From Citrobacter sp. RHB25-C09 (GTDB lineage: Bacteria; Pseudomonadota; Gammaproteobacteria; Enterobacterales; Enterobacteriaceae), in NCBI RefSeq assembly GCF_013836145.1, contig NZ_CP057483.1, positions 3,720,001-3,784,000 on the forward strand: a stretch of 64,000 bases of DNA. Reading direction: 5' to 3'. The translations under genes and the position numbers were made by a program. The notes under the pieces are model-generated. The model saw nothing but the letters and a program-made list of their open reading frames with translations. It did not search any database and had not been told where the DNA came from. Shown in pieces: positions 16,668 through 24,988 of this stretch. Positions within the stretch are counted from its first letter, which is position 1; each line of letters starts with the position of its first letter.

Positions 16668-17600
16668 TTATCTATTCCAGAGCGCTTTGTGTATTTTTCC
16701 TGTCTGGTGATAATCGGAAACCAGATCGATAAACTCTTTAAAATCCTTGTTCTCAACCACCAGGCGGTTGACGGATTGCCAATCAATACTTGTTCGCTCT
16801 CGTGCAGGAATCAGTGTTTGACTATTACCGGGATCTTGCGGATTAAGAAGGATCACGCCAATACCATGCAATGCACACAACATCTGCAGCTCTCTTTCTA
16901 CACCACGCTGCTTATCTTCATTTATTTCGGTCGCGACAAGATAACCAAAATGGGCCCAGCTTGAATTGCTCACTGCCTGGAAGAAACATTCTCGAACATT
17001 GCTACGGTTAAGCTGACGTTTTACCTCAAAAGACCACAGACGGGTTAAACGCCCTTCGCTATACCGTACGCAGTTTTGCACAACGCTATCCCAACCTTTA
17101 TCAAGAGGCTGCAAAGCAACAATATCCGGATAAAGCCAATGATTTGCCCCAAGACCTTTGTTGTTGCTTGAACGCTTTTCATCGATACGACGGCAAAGCA
17201 ATTCTTCTTCTTCAGAAAGGTACTCAATCAAAAGCGGGTAAAGAGCATGCTCAGAAAAAGCTACCGTCTCAGCAGACGGAGTCGGAGCAATATCAAAAGA
17301 TGACTCTTGTTGCATGCCATTATCGATTTCCTTACCCCAGTAATAAAGTCTGGGCCGAGGTTTGTCACGCGTCATAACCTGAGGACACATCGCTTTTGCC
17401 TGAACGGTTCTGCTCCCACCGACTTCAGCAGCTATTTGACTCAAGAAATCTTCATCACTAGCGAATCGAGGATTTTGACGCTTCACAGCAAGCTCTGCGC
17501 CATAGTGATCAATGATTTTTTGGGCAAGCTGACGGGCTGTAAATTGCTCATCAGGATTAGCCTGAAGAACATTAATAATCATCTGTGGGCGACTAGTCAT
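16668..17600 (-). CDS. HrgA-like/COG2958 protein: HTH plus PD-(D/E)XK-like nuclease
   Basis: A 310-residue protein. The N-terminus (MTSRPQMIINVLQANPDEQFTA... shown in part) fits a HARE-type winged helix found beside restriction and modification enzymes. The C-terminal half has the ordered residues of a PD-(D/E)XK nuclease: D159 in LYPDIVAL and E192-x-K194 in LWSFEVKRQL, then a conserved 'QAVSNSSWAHFGYLVA' segment. This layout is that of the HrgA-like COG2958 proteins found in restriction loci and islands. AGGAG precedes the ATG. No methyltransferase gene lies beside it, so it may be a solitary modification-dependent nuclease or part of a DNA repair or defence function. Family placement is by recall and motifs. 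Confidence 0.6.
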   Translation of the reverse strand: MTSRPQMIINVLQANPDEQFTARQLAQKIIDHYGAELAVKRQNPRFASDEDFLSQIAAEVGGSRTVQAKAMCPQVMTRDKPRPRLYYWGKEIDNGMQQESSFDIAPTPSAETVAFSEHALYPLLIEYLSEEEELLCRRIDEKRSSNNKGLGANHWLYPDIVALQPLDKGWDSVVQNCVRYSEGRLTRLWSFEVKRQLNRSNVRECFFQAVSNSSWAHFGYLVATEINEDKQRGVERELQMLCALHGIGVILLNPQDPGNSQTLIPARERTSIDWQSVNRLVVENKDFKEFIDLVSDYHQTGKIHKALWNR

Positions 17601-17832
17601 GGCTCCTGCCTTTAATGTAACAGTAAGAACGCTTCTATCTGAATGAATGGCTAAATCTCAGATGCTGCTTTTCTGATGAAACAGTGTAAAACTACCTATC
17701 ACTTGAACCAAGCTTACAATATGAGTTTTTGGCATTGAACAACAGATTTCATTACAAAAACCAACACCGCATCAGAAGCCATGTTAAAGAAAAAAATAAG
17801 GTATGTCAGACACATACCTTAAATACATCTAA

Positions 17833-19089
17833 TCATTCCATGCTTAATTTGGCAAAATCAAACGGACTCTCCGCCTTCTCACGATTCGCATCCAAAAAAT
17901 CAGCCCACCACTGCAGCATCAGTCGCCGTTCATCAAGATGTTCGGCCTTATGAATGTAAGCTGCGCGTACTGAGTTACGTTCCATATGGCTCATCTGCCT
18001 TTCCACTGCATCCCTCGACCACAATCCAGACTCGATCAATGAACTACAGGCCATTGTCCTGAAACCGTGCCCACAAACCTCTACCTTCGTGTCATAACCC
18101 ATAACGCGCAGCGCCTTGTTCACCGTGTTTTCACTCATCGGTTTGCGATGGTCATGATCGCCGATGAAAACAAAATCGCGATCACCACTAAGTTTGTAAA
18201 CATCTTTAAGAATTGCTATAGCTTGATGAGAAAGCGGCACCAGATGAGGCGTACGCATTTTTGAACCACGCTGTGAATGCTTTACTCCTTCAATAGCTTC
18301 GCGCTCTGCAGGTATTGTCCACATTGATGTTTCGAAATCGATCTCAGACCAACGAGCAAAGCGTAGTTCACTTGAACGAATGAATACTAGGAGCGTGAGT
18401 TCGACGGCAAGTCTAGTAAGAGGTCTACCGGTATAACTATCTATGCGCCGTAATAGTTCTGGGATTCGCTTCAACTGAAGAGCAGGTCGATGCTGCCTGT
18501 TACTTGAAGCAACAGCGCCAACCATCTCCTGCGCGGGGTTATAGTCCAGTAAACCACTCTGTACGGCATAGCGCATAATTGCCGTGGTTCGCTGTTGTAA
18601 TCGTGAAGCAACCTCAAGCCGTCCTGACAGTTCTACCGCTTTGATTGGGGCCAGCAGGTCTCTAGTTTTAAGCTCAGCGATATTCCGCTTACCTATGGCA
18701 GGGAAGAGATTGTCCTCCAGGCTTTTAAGCACTCGTCGACTATGTTCTTCCGACCACTTTTTATTTGTGGCATGCCACTCAATAGCAAGCTGCTCAAAAG
18801 TACGTGCTTCCTCCTGCTCAATCTTATCATTTTTCTTTTTATCTCCCGGATCGATGCCGTTTGCTAAAAGCTTACGAGCATCATCGCGACGAGCCCTAGC
18901 ATCTGCAAGAGATACGTCAGGGTAAACACCTAAAGCCAGCATCTTTTGCTTTCCGCCATAGCGGTACTGCAGACGCCAGTATCTTGAACCATTTGGGTGG
19001 ACGAGAAGATGCATACCGTTGCCATCAGTAAGCTTGAATTGCTTATCCATTGGCTTTGCTGTTCTGACTTTGATATCTGTTAGAGCCAT
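17833..19089 (-). CDS. P4-type tyrosine integrase
   Basis: A 418-residue site-specific recombinase of the P4/CP4-57 integrase group. An arm-binding domain (DUF4102, LTDIKVRTAKPMDKQFKLTD) is followed by a core-binding SAM-like domain and the catalytic domain. The tetrad is visible: R238 (IRSSELRFARWSEID), H341-x-x-R344 (CGHGFRTMA), H368 (SHMERN) and tyrosine Y378 (RAAYIHKAEH). A strong GGAGGGG lies before the ATG. The 5' end is 186 bases from the 3' end of tRNA-Leu, so leuX is the attachment gene. The frame is intact and the island may have been mobile until the left end was lost. Confidence 0.95.
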   Translation of the reverse strand: MALTDIKVRTAKPMDKQFKLTDGNGMHLLVHPNGSRYWRLQYRYGGKQKMLALGVYPDVSLADARARRDDARKLLANGIDPGDKKKNDKIEQEEARTFEQLAIEWHATNKKWSEEHSRRVLKSLEDNLFPAIGKRNIAELKTRDLLAPIKAVELSGRLEVASRLQQRTTAIMRYAVQSGLLDYNPAQEMVGAVASSNRQHRPALQLKRIPELLRRIDSYTGRPLTRLAVELTLLVFIRSSELRFARWSEIDFETSMWTIPAEREAIEGVKHSQRGSKMRTPHLVPLSHQAIAILKDVYKLSGDRDFVFIGDHDHRKPMSENTVNKALRVMGYDTKVEVCGHGFRTMACSSLIESGLWSRDAVERQMSHMERNSVRAAYIHKAEHLDERRLMLQWWADFLDANREKAESPFDFAKLSME

Positions 19090-19238
19090 GCTTATCCCCT
19101 CCCTGTTGGTACAAGCGTTATCGAACCGGAAATACCATCATCTATACCAACATCTGTTGGTAGATGTACGTTGAAGCCGATTGACCTTGAGAGAGTTAAT
19201 ATAGCGGGAATGATGGGTAAATACTGGATTTTAGACAT

Positions 19239-19261
19239 AAAAAAAGACCTCAGTTGAGGTC
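19239..19261 (-). terminator. Intrinsic terminator of leuX
   Basis: On the minus strand GACCTC-AACT-GAGGTC followed by seven T residues, immediately downstream of the tRNA 3' end. It separates leuX transcription from the island integrase. Confidence 0.85.
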
Positions 19262-19275
19262 CATTTACATGCTTT

Positions 19276-19360
19276 TGGTGCCGAAGGCCGGACTCGAACC
19301 GGCACGTATTTCTACGGTTGATTTTGAATCAACTGCGTCTACCGATTTCGCCACTCCGGC
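19276..19360 (-). tRNA. leuX: tRNA-Leu (anticodon CAA)
   Basis: An 85-nt class II tRNA with encoded CCA. Visible are the acceptor stem GCCGGAG/CUUCGGC, the D arm GGCGAAAUCGGUAGACGC, anticodon CAA in the loop closed by GUUGAUU-AAUCAAC, a long variable arm and the T loop GGUUCGAGUCC. It matches E. coli leuX, a classic pathogenicity-island attachment site. The acceptor stem has one G-U pair (G5-U68) where E. coli has A5. Confidence 0.97.
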
Positions 19361-19387
19361 ACGGAAGGGATGCGGAAAACGTTGTGG

Positions 19388-19415
19388 ATTATACCTGTCG
19401 CTCGCCGCCATGCAA
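19388..19415 (-). promoter_or_regulatory. Sigma-70 promoter of leuX
   Basis: On the minus strand TTGCAT (19415-19410), 16 bases, then TATAAT (19393-19388), upstream of the tRNA 5' end. This is a consensus -10 with a good -35. Confidence 0.8.
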
Positions 19416-19647
19416 GCAGTAGCGTCGCTCTTCTCCGCTAAGTGTCGAAAAAATCAGCGCTCCTCACCTTTAGTACCACCCTCCTAACCCTCTTTCCTTT
19501 CGTCCCCCTCCCTGCCACGCATTTCCCGGAATCCGGCTCGCAAAAAAATGCAACGTGACCTGGTCGGTTTACATTTGCGGCTGTTTGTTATGAGATCACC
19601 TTACTGAATCTCTTAATAGCACTCATCAACCGCATCAGGACTCCGTT

Positions 19648-20661
19648 ATGCGCTTTTATCAGGTCGAGCCCACGCTGGAGAACTACTGGCGCGGCATTAT
19701 CCTCTTTGGCAAAAATGTCGCATCCTACAAGTTTGCGCTCGCTCATGCCTTGTACGATCTCAGGGCAAACGGTAGCGATCTGATCCTGCTGGAAGATTTG
19801 GCGGTGCCATTCAGCGAGCATCTGTGCCGCCATCTCCGGCACGCTCCCAAGCAAATTACCTCTCGCAGCAGTAAGTACATCGCCGCCTGTGAGCAATATA
19901 ATCAGGGCGAAATTACTCGGGACGAGATGACAGTTATCACCGTCCGTCAGGGCTTCAATAACGTCATCGATGCTTTTCACAATGTGAACCTGGGTGAGAT
20001 AGAAAAACGGTTCTTTATTGATGAACGCAAAACGCATCAGGGCATTCGAATTACCGATAATTTTTACCGACTGAGCGAACAGCCACAGTATCAAAATTTT
20101 AGCCTTGAAACAGATGCTCGCTGGAATCTGGTAGAGCAGGCCTGGGCGATGAATATATCCAGTCATCTGCTCAACATCGAATACGATAACGACGACCAAA
20201 TGCTTTTCAGCCGCAATCACGATCGCCGGGTCGCAATCTCCAGTTGCCGAGACAGTCTGAACGGCTATCAGAAAGGACGCTGCTTCTACTGCTTTGCCCC
20301 CATTAGCTTACACCCGGGTGATGAAACCTATGCCGATGTCGATCACTTCATCCCCTGGAAAGCACGCAGTCATGTCGCAAATATTGACGGTGTCTGGAAT
20401 CTGGTTCTGGCCTGTAAGGAGTGTAATCGTGGTGAAAAAGGAAAGTTTGCACAGCTTCCTTCTGCCAGACTGCTTCAGCGCCTGCACGACAGGAATGAAT
20501 ATTTTATTAACAGCCACCTTCCACTTCGCGAAACGCTGATACGTCAGACAGGCAACTCACCACAACTCAGAAACACATTTCTGAACGACAACTGGAACGA
20601 AGCGATTAGAATACTCTTTCACCAGTGGGAACCCATAGCACAAGGCACGGACACATTCTGA
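19648..20661 (+). CDS. HNH endonuclease-domain protein
   Basis: A 337-residue protein. The C-terminal third is an HNH nuclease with a zinc ribbon: C212-x-x-C215 (RCFYC), the catalytic DVDHFIPW with H233, then NLVLACKECNRGEKG with C256-x-x-C259. The N-terminal 200 residues are mostly helical and have no recognised motif. AGGA stands before the ATG. Its stop overlaps the start of the methyltransferase gene by one base (TGATG), so the two are almost certainly co-translated. It lies on the far side of leuX from the integrase island. The pair suggests nucleic-acid modification or phage defence, but no such role is demonstrated. Confidence 0.75.
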   Translation: MRFYQVEPTLENYWRGIILFGKNVASYKFALAHALYDLRANGSDLILLEDLAVPFSEHLCRHLRHAPKQITSRSSKYIAACEQYNQGEITRDEMTVITVRQGFNNVIDAFHNVNLGEIEKRFFIDERKTHQGIRITDNFYRLSEQPQYQNFSLETDARWNLVEQAWAMNISSHLLNIEYDNDDQMLFSRNHDRRVAISSCRDSLNGYQKGRCFYCFAPISLHPGDETYADVDHFIPWKARSHVANIDGVWNLVLACKECNRGEKGKFAQLPSARLLQRLHDRNEYFINSHLPLRETLIRQTGNSPQLRNTFLNDNWNEAIRILFHQWEPIAQGTDTF

Positions 20662-21242
20662 TGACTCTCGAATATTATCAGCGCAATGCACAAGGTTTTT
20701 TCACCTCGACAGTTAACGTTGATATGGATTCACTGTATCAGCCATTTCTGGCAAATATCGGAACTGGCGGGCGGATTCTGGATGCCGGATGCGGTTCTGG
20801 TCGCGACAGCCGGGCCTTCGTTATGAAGGGGTATCAGGTTGATGCGTTCGATGCCTCGTCGGAAATGGTGAAACTGGCAAGTCAGCACGCCGCAATTCCT
20901 GTTGAGCAGATGGCCTTTGAGGATATGACTGCCGTTGAGCAATACGACGGGATCTGGTGCTGCGCTTCGTTGCTGCACGTCAGCGCCGAAGCGCTTCCGG
21001 AGGTGATGGGTAAGCTGGCCCGAGCCCTTAAACCCGGCGGCATCTGGTACGTATCGTTTAAATATGGCGAGACGGAAAGAGTTAAAGACGATCGCCATTT
21101 TACCGATCTGACAGAACAGGGTCTTGAGAAGCTGCTTGCCCCCCTTACTGACATCACCCTTGCCTCGCAATGGAAAACGTCAGACAAGCGACCGGAACGC
21201 GACGAGATATGGCTAAACGCGTTGCTCAAGAAAAAGACCTGA
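20661..21242 (+). CDS. Class I SAM-dependent methyltransferase
   Basis: A 193-residue stand-alone Rossmann methyltransferase. Motif I is ILDAGCGSGRDSRAF, the acidic motif II residue is in VDAFDASSEM, and the motif IV/post region is CCASLLHVSAEALPEVM followed by RALKPGGIWYVSF. It has no target-recognition domain and resembles the TehB/BioC/UbiE-like small-molecule or tRNA methyltransferases more than DNA methylases. Translation starts at the ATG that overlaps the HNH stop; an in-frame upstream ATG at 20625 is unnecessary. The substrate is unknown; the coupling with the HNH nuclease is the main clue. Confidence 0.82.
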   Translation: MTLEYYQRNAQGFFTSTVNVDMDSLYQPFLANIGTGGRILDAGCGSGRDSRAFVMKGYQVDAFDASSEMVKLASQHAAIPVEQMAFEDMTAVEQYDGIWCCASLLHVSAEALPEVMGKLARALKPGGIWYVSFKYGETERVKDDRHFTDLTEQGLEKLLAPLTDITLASQWKTSDKRPERDEIWLNALLKKKT

Positions 21243-21303
21243 ACAGCATCCCCGCTTCCCATGCTCTACACTTCCAGTTCAACACCACACTGAGGGAATC
21301 ACG

Positions 21304-22323
21304 ATGTCCACGATAAAAAGCTATGCCGCAAAAGAAGCGGGCGGCGAACTTGAGCTCTTTGAATACGATGCGGGTGAACTGAAGCCGGAAGATGTCGAGG
21401 TGCAGGTCGACTACTGCGGCGTCTGCCATTCGGATTTGTCGATGATCGATAACGAATGGGGCTTCTCGCAGTATCCGCTGGTTGCCGGGCATGAGGTGAT
21501 TGGTCGCGTCGTTGCCCTCGGCAGCGCGGCGCAGGACAAAGGTCTGAAGGTCGGTCAGCGCGTCGGCATCGGCTGGACGGCACGCAGTTGCGGGCACTGC
21601 GACGCCTGTATCAGCGGCAATCATGTCAACTGTCAGGAAGGTACGGTTCCCACTATCCTCAATCGCGGCGGCTTTGCCGAGAAGCTGCGCGCAGACTGGC
21701 AGTGGGTGATCCCGCTTCCGGAAAGTATTGATATCGCCTCCGCCGGTCCGCTACTGTGCGGCGGCATCACGGTGTTTAAACCCCTGCTGATGCACCACGT
21801 CACCGCCACCAGCCGCGTTGGGGTGATTGGTATTGGTGGGCTGGGGCATATCGCCATTAAGCTGCTGCATGCGATGGGCTGTGAGGTCACGGCGTTCAGC
21901 TCGAATCCGGCGAAAGAGCAGGAAGTGCTGGCGATGGGTGCCGATAAAGTGGTGAACAGCCGCGATCCGGACGCTTTAAAAGCGCTCGCGGGCCAGTTCG
22001 ATCTCATCATCAATACGGTGAACGTCGATCTCGACTGGCAGCCCTACTTCGAAGCGCTGGCCTATGGCGGCAACTTCCATACCGTCGGGGCGGTGCTGAA
22101 GCCGCTGCCGGTACCGGCATTTACGCTGATTGCAGGCGATCGCAGTATCTCCGGTTCCGCTACCGGTACGCCGTTTGAACTGCGCAAACTGATGAAGTTT
22201 GCCGGACGCAGCAAAGTCTCGCCAACGACGGAGGAGTTCCCGATGTCGAAAATAAACGAGGCTATTCAGCACGTACGTGACGGCAAGGCCCGTTATCGCG
22301 TGGTGCTGAAAGCCGACTTCTAA
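21304..22323 (+). CDS. ahr: NADPH-dependent aldehyde reductase Ahr (YjgB)
   Basis: A 339-residue zinc-containing medium-chain alcohol dehydrogenase/reductase. Catalytic zinc ligands are visible in DYCGVCHSDLS and AGHEVIGRV, the structural zinc cysteines in CGHCDACISGNHVNC, and the nucleotide fold in GVIGIGGLGHIAIKLL. E. coli Ahr reduces a broad range of aldehydes, including long-chain fatty aldehydes and glyoxal-type compounds, with NADPH. GAGG lies upstream of the ATG. It sits between leuX and idnK as in E. coli. Confidence 0.94.
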   Translation: MSTIKSYAAKEAGGELELFEYDAGELKPEDVEVQVDYCGVCHSDLSMIDNEWGFSQYPLVAGHEVIGRVVALGSAAQDKGLKVGQRVGIGWTARSCGHCDACISGNHVNCQEGTVPTILNRGGFAEKLRADWQWVIPLPESIDIASAGPLLCGGITVFKPLLMHHVTATSRVGVIGIGGLGHIAIKLLHAMGCEVTAFSSNPAKEQEVLAMGADKVVNSRDPDALKALAGQFDLIINTVNVDLDWQPYFEALAYGGNFHTVGAVLKPLPVPAFTLIAGDRSISGSATGTPFELRKLMKFAGRSKVSPTTEEFPMSKINEAIQHVRDGKARYRVVLKADF

Positions 22324-22329
22324 TGGTCA

Positions 22330-22366
22330 GACTCAACGCCTTAGTCTCAGATCGAGGCGTTGAGTC
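22330..22366. terminator. Candidate bidirectional hairpin between ahr and idnK
   Basis: GACTCAACGCC (22330-22340) and GGCGTTGAGTC (22356-22366) form a perfect 11-bp dyad with a 15-base loop. It spans the convergent ends of ahr and idnK and includes idnK's last codons. There is no T-run on either side, so termination is plausible but not certain. Confidence 0.45.
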
Positions 22367-22889
22367 GCTCACGCGCCTGCCGAAAAACCGCTACCGCCTG
22401 CTGGCACTGTGCAGCAACGTTCTCTACGTCATGATTAATGTCGATACGCGCAATGTCAGCTTCTTCCGCCTGCGGACACTCCAGCGCCTCAAACTGGCTT
22501 TTTAACAGGCCAACCGGCATAAAGTGCCCCGCCCGACGCTGCATCCGCGCCAGAATGATATCGTAATCACCATCTAACCAGAGAAAATGCACGTTTGGAC
22601 TCCCCTTGCGCAAAATATCCCGATACTGTTTTTTTAATGATGAACACACAATAAATCCCGTCTCATTTTTTTTATAAAGGCTATAGGAAGCATCATTTAA
22701 TCGCTCTAACCATGGCAGTCGGTCTTCATCGGTTAACGGAATTCCCTGCGACATTTTATCAATGTTTTTGGCGGGATGGAGATCGTCGCCATCAATGAAT
22801 TTCGCCGATAATAAAGCCGCGACTTTGCTGCCAATTAACGATTTACCGCTTCCTGAAACACCCATCAAAATATAGCTTTCTCCGGCCAT
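22347..22889 (-). CDS. idnK: Gluconokinase IdnK
   Basis: A 180-residue thermosensitive-type gluconokinase (GntK/IdnK family). It phosphorylates D-gluconate, the end product of the L-idonate pathway, to 6-phosphogluconate for the Entner-Doudoroff and pentose phosphate routes. The Walker A loop is GVSGSGKSLIG, followed by IDGDDLHPAKNIDKM and the conserved GHFMPVGLLKSQFEALE lid. It is divergent from idnDOTR, across a shared control region with an IdnR/GntR-type operator and a CRP site. Confidence 0.94.
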   Translation of the reverse strand: MAGESYILMGVSGSGKSLIGSKVAALLSAKFIDGDDLHPAKNIDKMSQGIPLTDEDRLPWLERLNDASYSLYKKNETGFIVCSSLKKQYRDILRKGSPNVHFLWLDGDYDIILARMQRRAGHFMPVGLLKSQFEALECPQAEEADIARIDINHDVENVAAQCQQAVAVFRQARERLNASI

Positions 22890-22990
22890 GTAAAAACCTC
22901 TGTGTCATATTTCCTGCCGCGATATTACGCCTGTACGATCGGCAAACTCACCCTTTTTTATTTCCAGAGATGAGAAGTATAAAGCGCATC

Positions 22991-23006
22991 ACGTTATGCG
23001 TAACAT
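22991..23006. promoter_or_regulatory. IdnR/GntR-type operator
   Basis: ACGTTATGCGTAACAT matches the GntR/IdnR consensus ATGTTA-N4-TAACAT at 12 of 16 positions, in the divergent idnK-idnD control region. IdnR is known to activate the idn genes from such sites. Confidence 0.6.
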
Positions 23007-23027
23007 TGTAGTGTAACAATTTTCCAG

Positions 23028-23043
23028 CGTGACGCCGATCACA
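23028..23043. promoter_or_regulatory. CRP-binding site upstream of idnD
   Basis: CGTGA-CGCCGA-TCACA, one mismatch from the TGTGA-N6-TCACA consensus, about 70 bases before idnD. It fits catabolite control of L-idonate use. Confidence 0.7.
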
Positions 23044-23105
23044 ATTAAAGATAATTAAAACCGCTTAAATGCCCCCCAGATAAGGCATGAACCAGTGAGG
23101 CATTT

Positions 23106-24149
23106 ATGCAAGTTAAAACTCAATCCTGCGTTGTAGCGGGTAAGCGCTCTGTTGCCGTAAAAGAACAGAATATCGAATGGGATAATAAAGGTACGCTTGT
23201 AAAAATAACCCGAGGAGGCATTTGCGGTTCCGATTTACATTATTATCAGGAAGGTAAAGTCGGTAATTTCACCGTCAAAGCGCCAATGATCTTAGGCCAT
23301 GAAGTTATTGGCAAAGTGGTCCATAGCGATTCAGAAACATTACGCGAAGGACAGTCGATTGCCATTAATCCGTCTAAGCCGTGCGGTCATTGTAAATATT
23401 GTCTGCAGCATGAAGAAAATCAATGCACGGAAATGCGTTTCTTTGGCAGTGCGATGTATTTTCCGCACGTTGATGGCGGTTTTACTCAATTTAAAACGGT
23501 CGATACCGCTCAGTGCATACCTTACCCGGAACAGGCAGATGAAAAGGTGATGGCTTTCGCCGAACCGCTGGCTGTGGCTATCCATGCCGCACATGAGGCG
23601 GGCGATTTGCAGGGTAAGAAAGTCTTTATCTCCGGCGTCGGCCCCATCGGTTGCCTGATCGTCAGTGCGGTGAAAACGCTGGGCGCAGCGGAAGTCGTCT
23701 GCGCAGATGTAAGTGCTCGCTCACTGTCACTGGCTCATCAGATGGGCGCTGATACGCTCACTAACCCGCAGCAGGATCCGATCGACGAGTGGAAAAAAGA
23801 GAAAGGCTACTTCGACGTCAGTTTCGAAGTCTCGGGTCACCCTTCTTCTGTCACCACCTGTCTGGAAGTCACTCGAGCAAAAGGCGTGATGGTGCAGGTC
23901 GGTATGGGCGGTCCCGTGCCGGATTTCCCGATGATGATGCTGATCGGCAAAGAAATTTCGCTCAAAGGCTCGTTCCGCTTTACCACCGAGTTCAACACTG
24001 CCGTGTCGTGGCTGGCCAATGGCGTTATCGATCCGCTGCCGTTGCTGAGTGCGGAGTATCCCTTTACCGAACTGGAACCGGCGCTGATCTTCGCCAGTGA
24101 TAAAACCCAGGCGGCGAAAGTCCAGCTCGTCTTTGAAGACATTAAATAA
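23106..24149 (+). CDS. idnD: L-idonate 5-dehydrogenase IdnD
   Basis: A 347-residue zinc MDR dehydrogenase that oxidises L-idonate to 5-keto-D-gluconate, the first step of L-idonate catabolism. Visible are catalytic zinc residues in GGICGSDLHYY and LGHEVIGKV, structural zinc cysteines in CGHCKYCLQHEENQC, and the nucleotide site FISGVGPIGCLIVSAV. GAGG precedes the ATG by 6 bases. It is the first gene of idnDOTR. Confidence 0.95.
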   Translation: MQVKTQSCVVAGKRSVAVKEQNIEWDNKGTLVKITRGGICGSDLHYYQEGKVGNFTVKAPMILGHEVIGKVVHSDSETLREGQSIAINPSKPCGHCKYCLQHEENQCTEMRFFGSAMYFPHVDGGFTQFKTVDTAQCIPYPEQADEKVMAFAEPLAVAIHAAHEAGDLQGKKVFISGVGPIGCLIVSAVKTLGAAEVVCADVSARSLSLAHQMGADTLTNPQQDPIDEWKKEKGYFDVSFEVSGHPSSVTTCLEVTRAKGVMVQVGMGGPVPDFPMMMLIGKEISLKGSFRFTTEFNTAVSWLANGVIDPLPLLSAEYPFTELEPALIFASDKTQAAKVQLVFEDIK

Positions 24150-24157
24150 GGAACAGC

Positions 24158-24925
24158 ATGATGAAAAATCTTTTTTCACTGGACGGCAAAAATATTCTGA
24201 TCACCGGTTCAGCTCAGGGGATTGGTTATTTACTGGCAACCGGGCTCGGTCAATATGGTGCCCAAATTATCGTTAACGATATTACGTCAGAACGGGCGGA
24301 AGCGGCGGTGGCTAAATTGCAGCAGGAAGGGATCCGCGCCGTGGCGGCCCCCTTTAATGTCACCCAAAAGCTGGATATTGACGCTGCGGTTGACCATATC
24401 GAAAAAGATATTGGCCCGATTGACGTGCTGGTGAATAACGCCGGAATACAGCGTCGCCATCCGTTTACCGAATTCCCGGAGCAGGAATGGAATGACGTGA
24501 TTGCCGTCAACCAGACCGCCGTCTTCCTCGTCTCTCAGGCAGTCACCCGCCGAATGGTGGAGCGCCAGGCCGGTAAAGTCATCAATATCTGCTCCATGCA
24601 GAGCGAATTGGGGCGAGATACCATCACGCCGTATGCCGCTTCAAAAGGTGCCGTGAAGATGCTGACGCGCGGTATGTGCGTAGAACTGGCTCGCCATAAC
24701 ATTCAGGTTAACGGCATTGCGCCGGGATACTTCAAAACCGAAATGACTAAGGCACTGGTTGAAGATGAAGCCTTCACCTCATGGCTGTGCAAACGCACCC
24801 CTGCCGCCCGCTGGGGCGATCCGCAAGAGCTGATTGGCGCAGCGGTATTCCTCTCTTCCAAAGCGTCGGACTTCGTCAACGGACACCTGCTTTTTGTTGA
24901 TGGCGGCATGCTGGTCGCTGTGTAA
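24158..24925 (+). CDS. idnO: 5-keto-D-gluconate 5-reductase IdnO
   Basis: A 255-residue short-chain dehydrogenase/reductase that reduces 5-ketogluconate to D-gluconate. The cofactor motif ILITGSAQGIGYLLA, the NNAG motif (VLVNNAGIQRRHPF) and the catalytic Ser/Tyr-x-x-x-Lys (SMQSELGRDTITPYAASKGA) are complete. The gene follows idnD by 8 bases. Two adjacent ATG codons (24158, 24161) are possible; the second gives the E. coli-like N-terminus. Confidence 0.95.
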   Translation: MMKNLFSLDGKNILITGSAQGIGYLLATGLGQYGAQIIVNDITSERAEAAVAKLQQEGIRAVAAPFNVTQKLDIDAAVDHIEKDIGPIDVLVNNAGIQRRHPFTEFPEQEWNDVIAVNQTAVFLVSQAVTRRMVERQAGKVINICSMQSELGRDTITPYAASKGAVKMLTRGMCVELARHNIQVNGIAPGYFKTEMTKALVEDEAFTSWLCKRTPAARWGDPQELIGAAVFLSSKASDFVNGHLLFVDGGMLVAV

Positions 24926-24942
24926 CCTCTGAGCACCCCTAC

Positions 24943-24966
24943 GCAGCGCGCAGGCGCTGCTTTTTT
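24943..24966 (+). terminator. Intrinsic terminator inside the idn operon
   Basis: GCAGCGC-GCAG-GCGCTGC followed by six T residues, between idnO and idnT and 22 bases before the idnT start. It is a textbook terminator within an otherwise continuous operon, so idnT and idnR may be read at lower level or need read-through. Confidence 0.8.
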
Positions 24967-24988
24967 GGCACACATAAGAGATAAGATT

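Larger units (their letters stand above)
14527..19275. mobile_element. AT-rich genomic island integrated at leuX
   Basis: Contains an AT-rich HEPN-motif gene, an HrgA-like nuclease gene and a P4-type integrase whose 5' end faces the 3' end of tRNA-Leu, the standard arrangement for islands using a tRNA 3' end as attB. Base composition drops clearly between about 14.6 and 17.8 kb. A second copy of the tRNA 3' end (attL) is not visible at the left edge, where the IS lies; the left boundary was probably lost by IS-mediated deletion. A 22-codon open stretch at 14528-14596 (ending ERKADFLV) may be the 3' remnant of another island gene. Confidence 0.75.

Noticed and set aside
17729..17953. 74-codon plus-strand ORF between the HrgA-like gene and integrase
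   Set aside because: Overlaps the integrase 3' end in antisense, no ribosome site, no recognisable motif.
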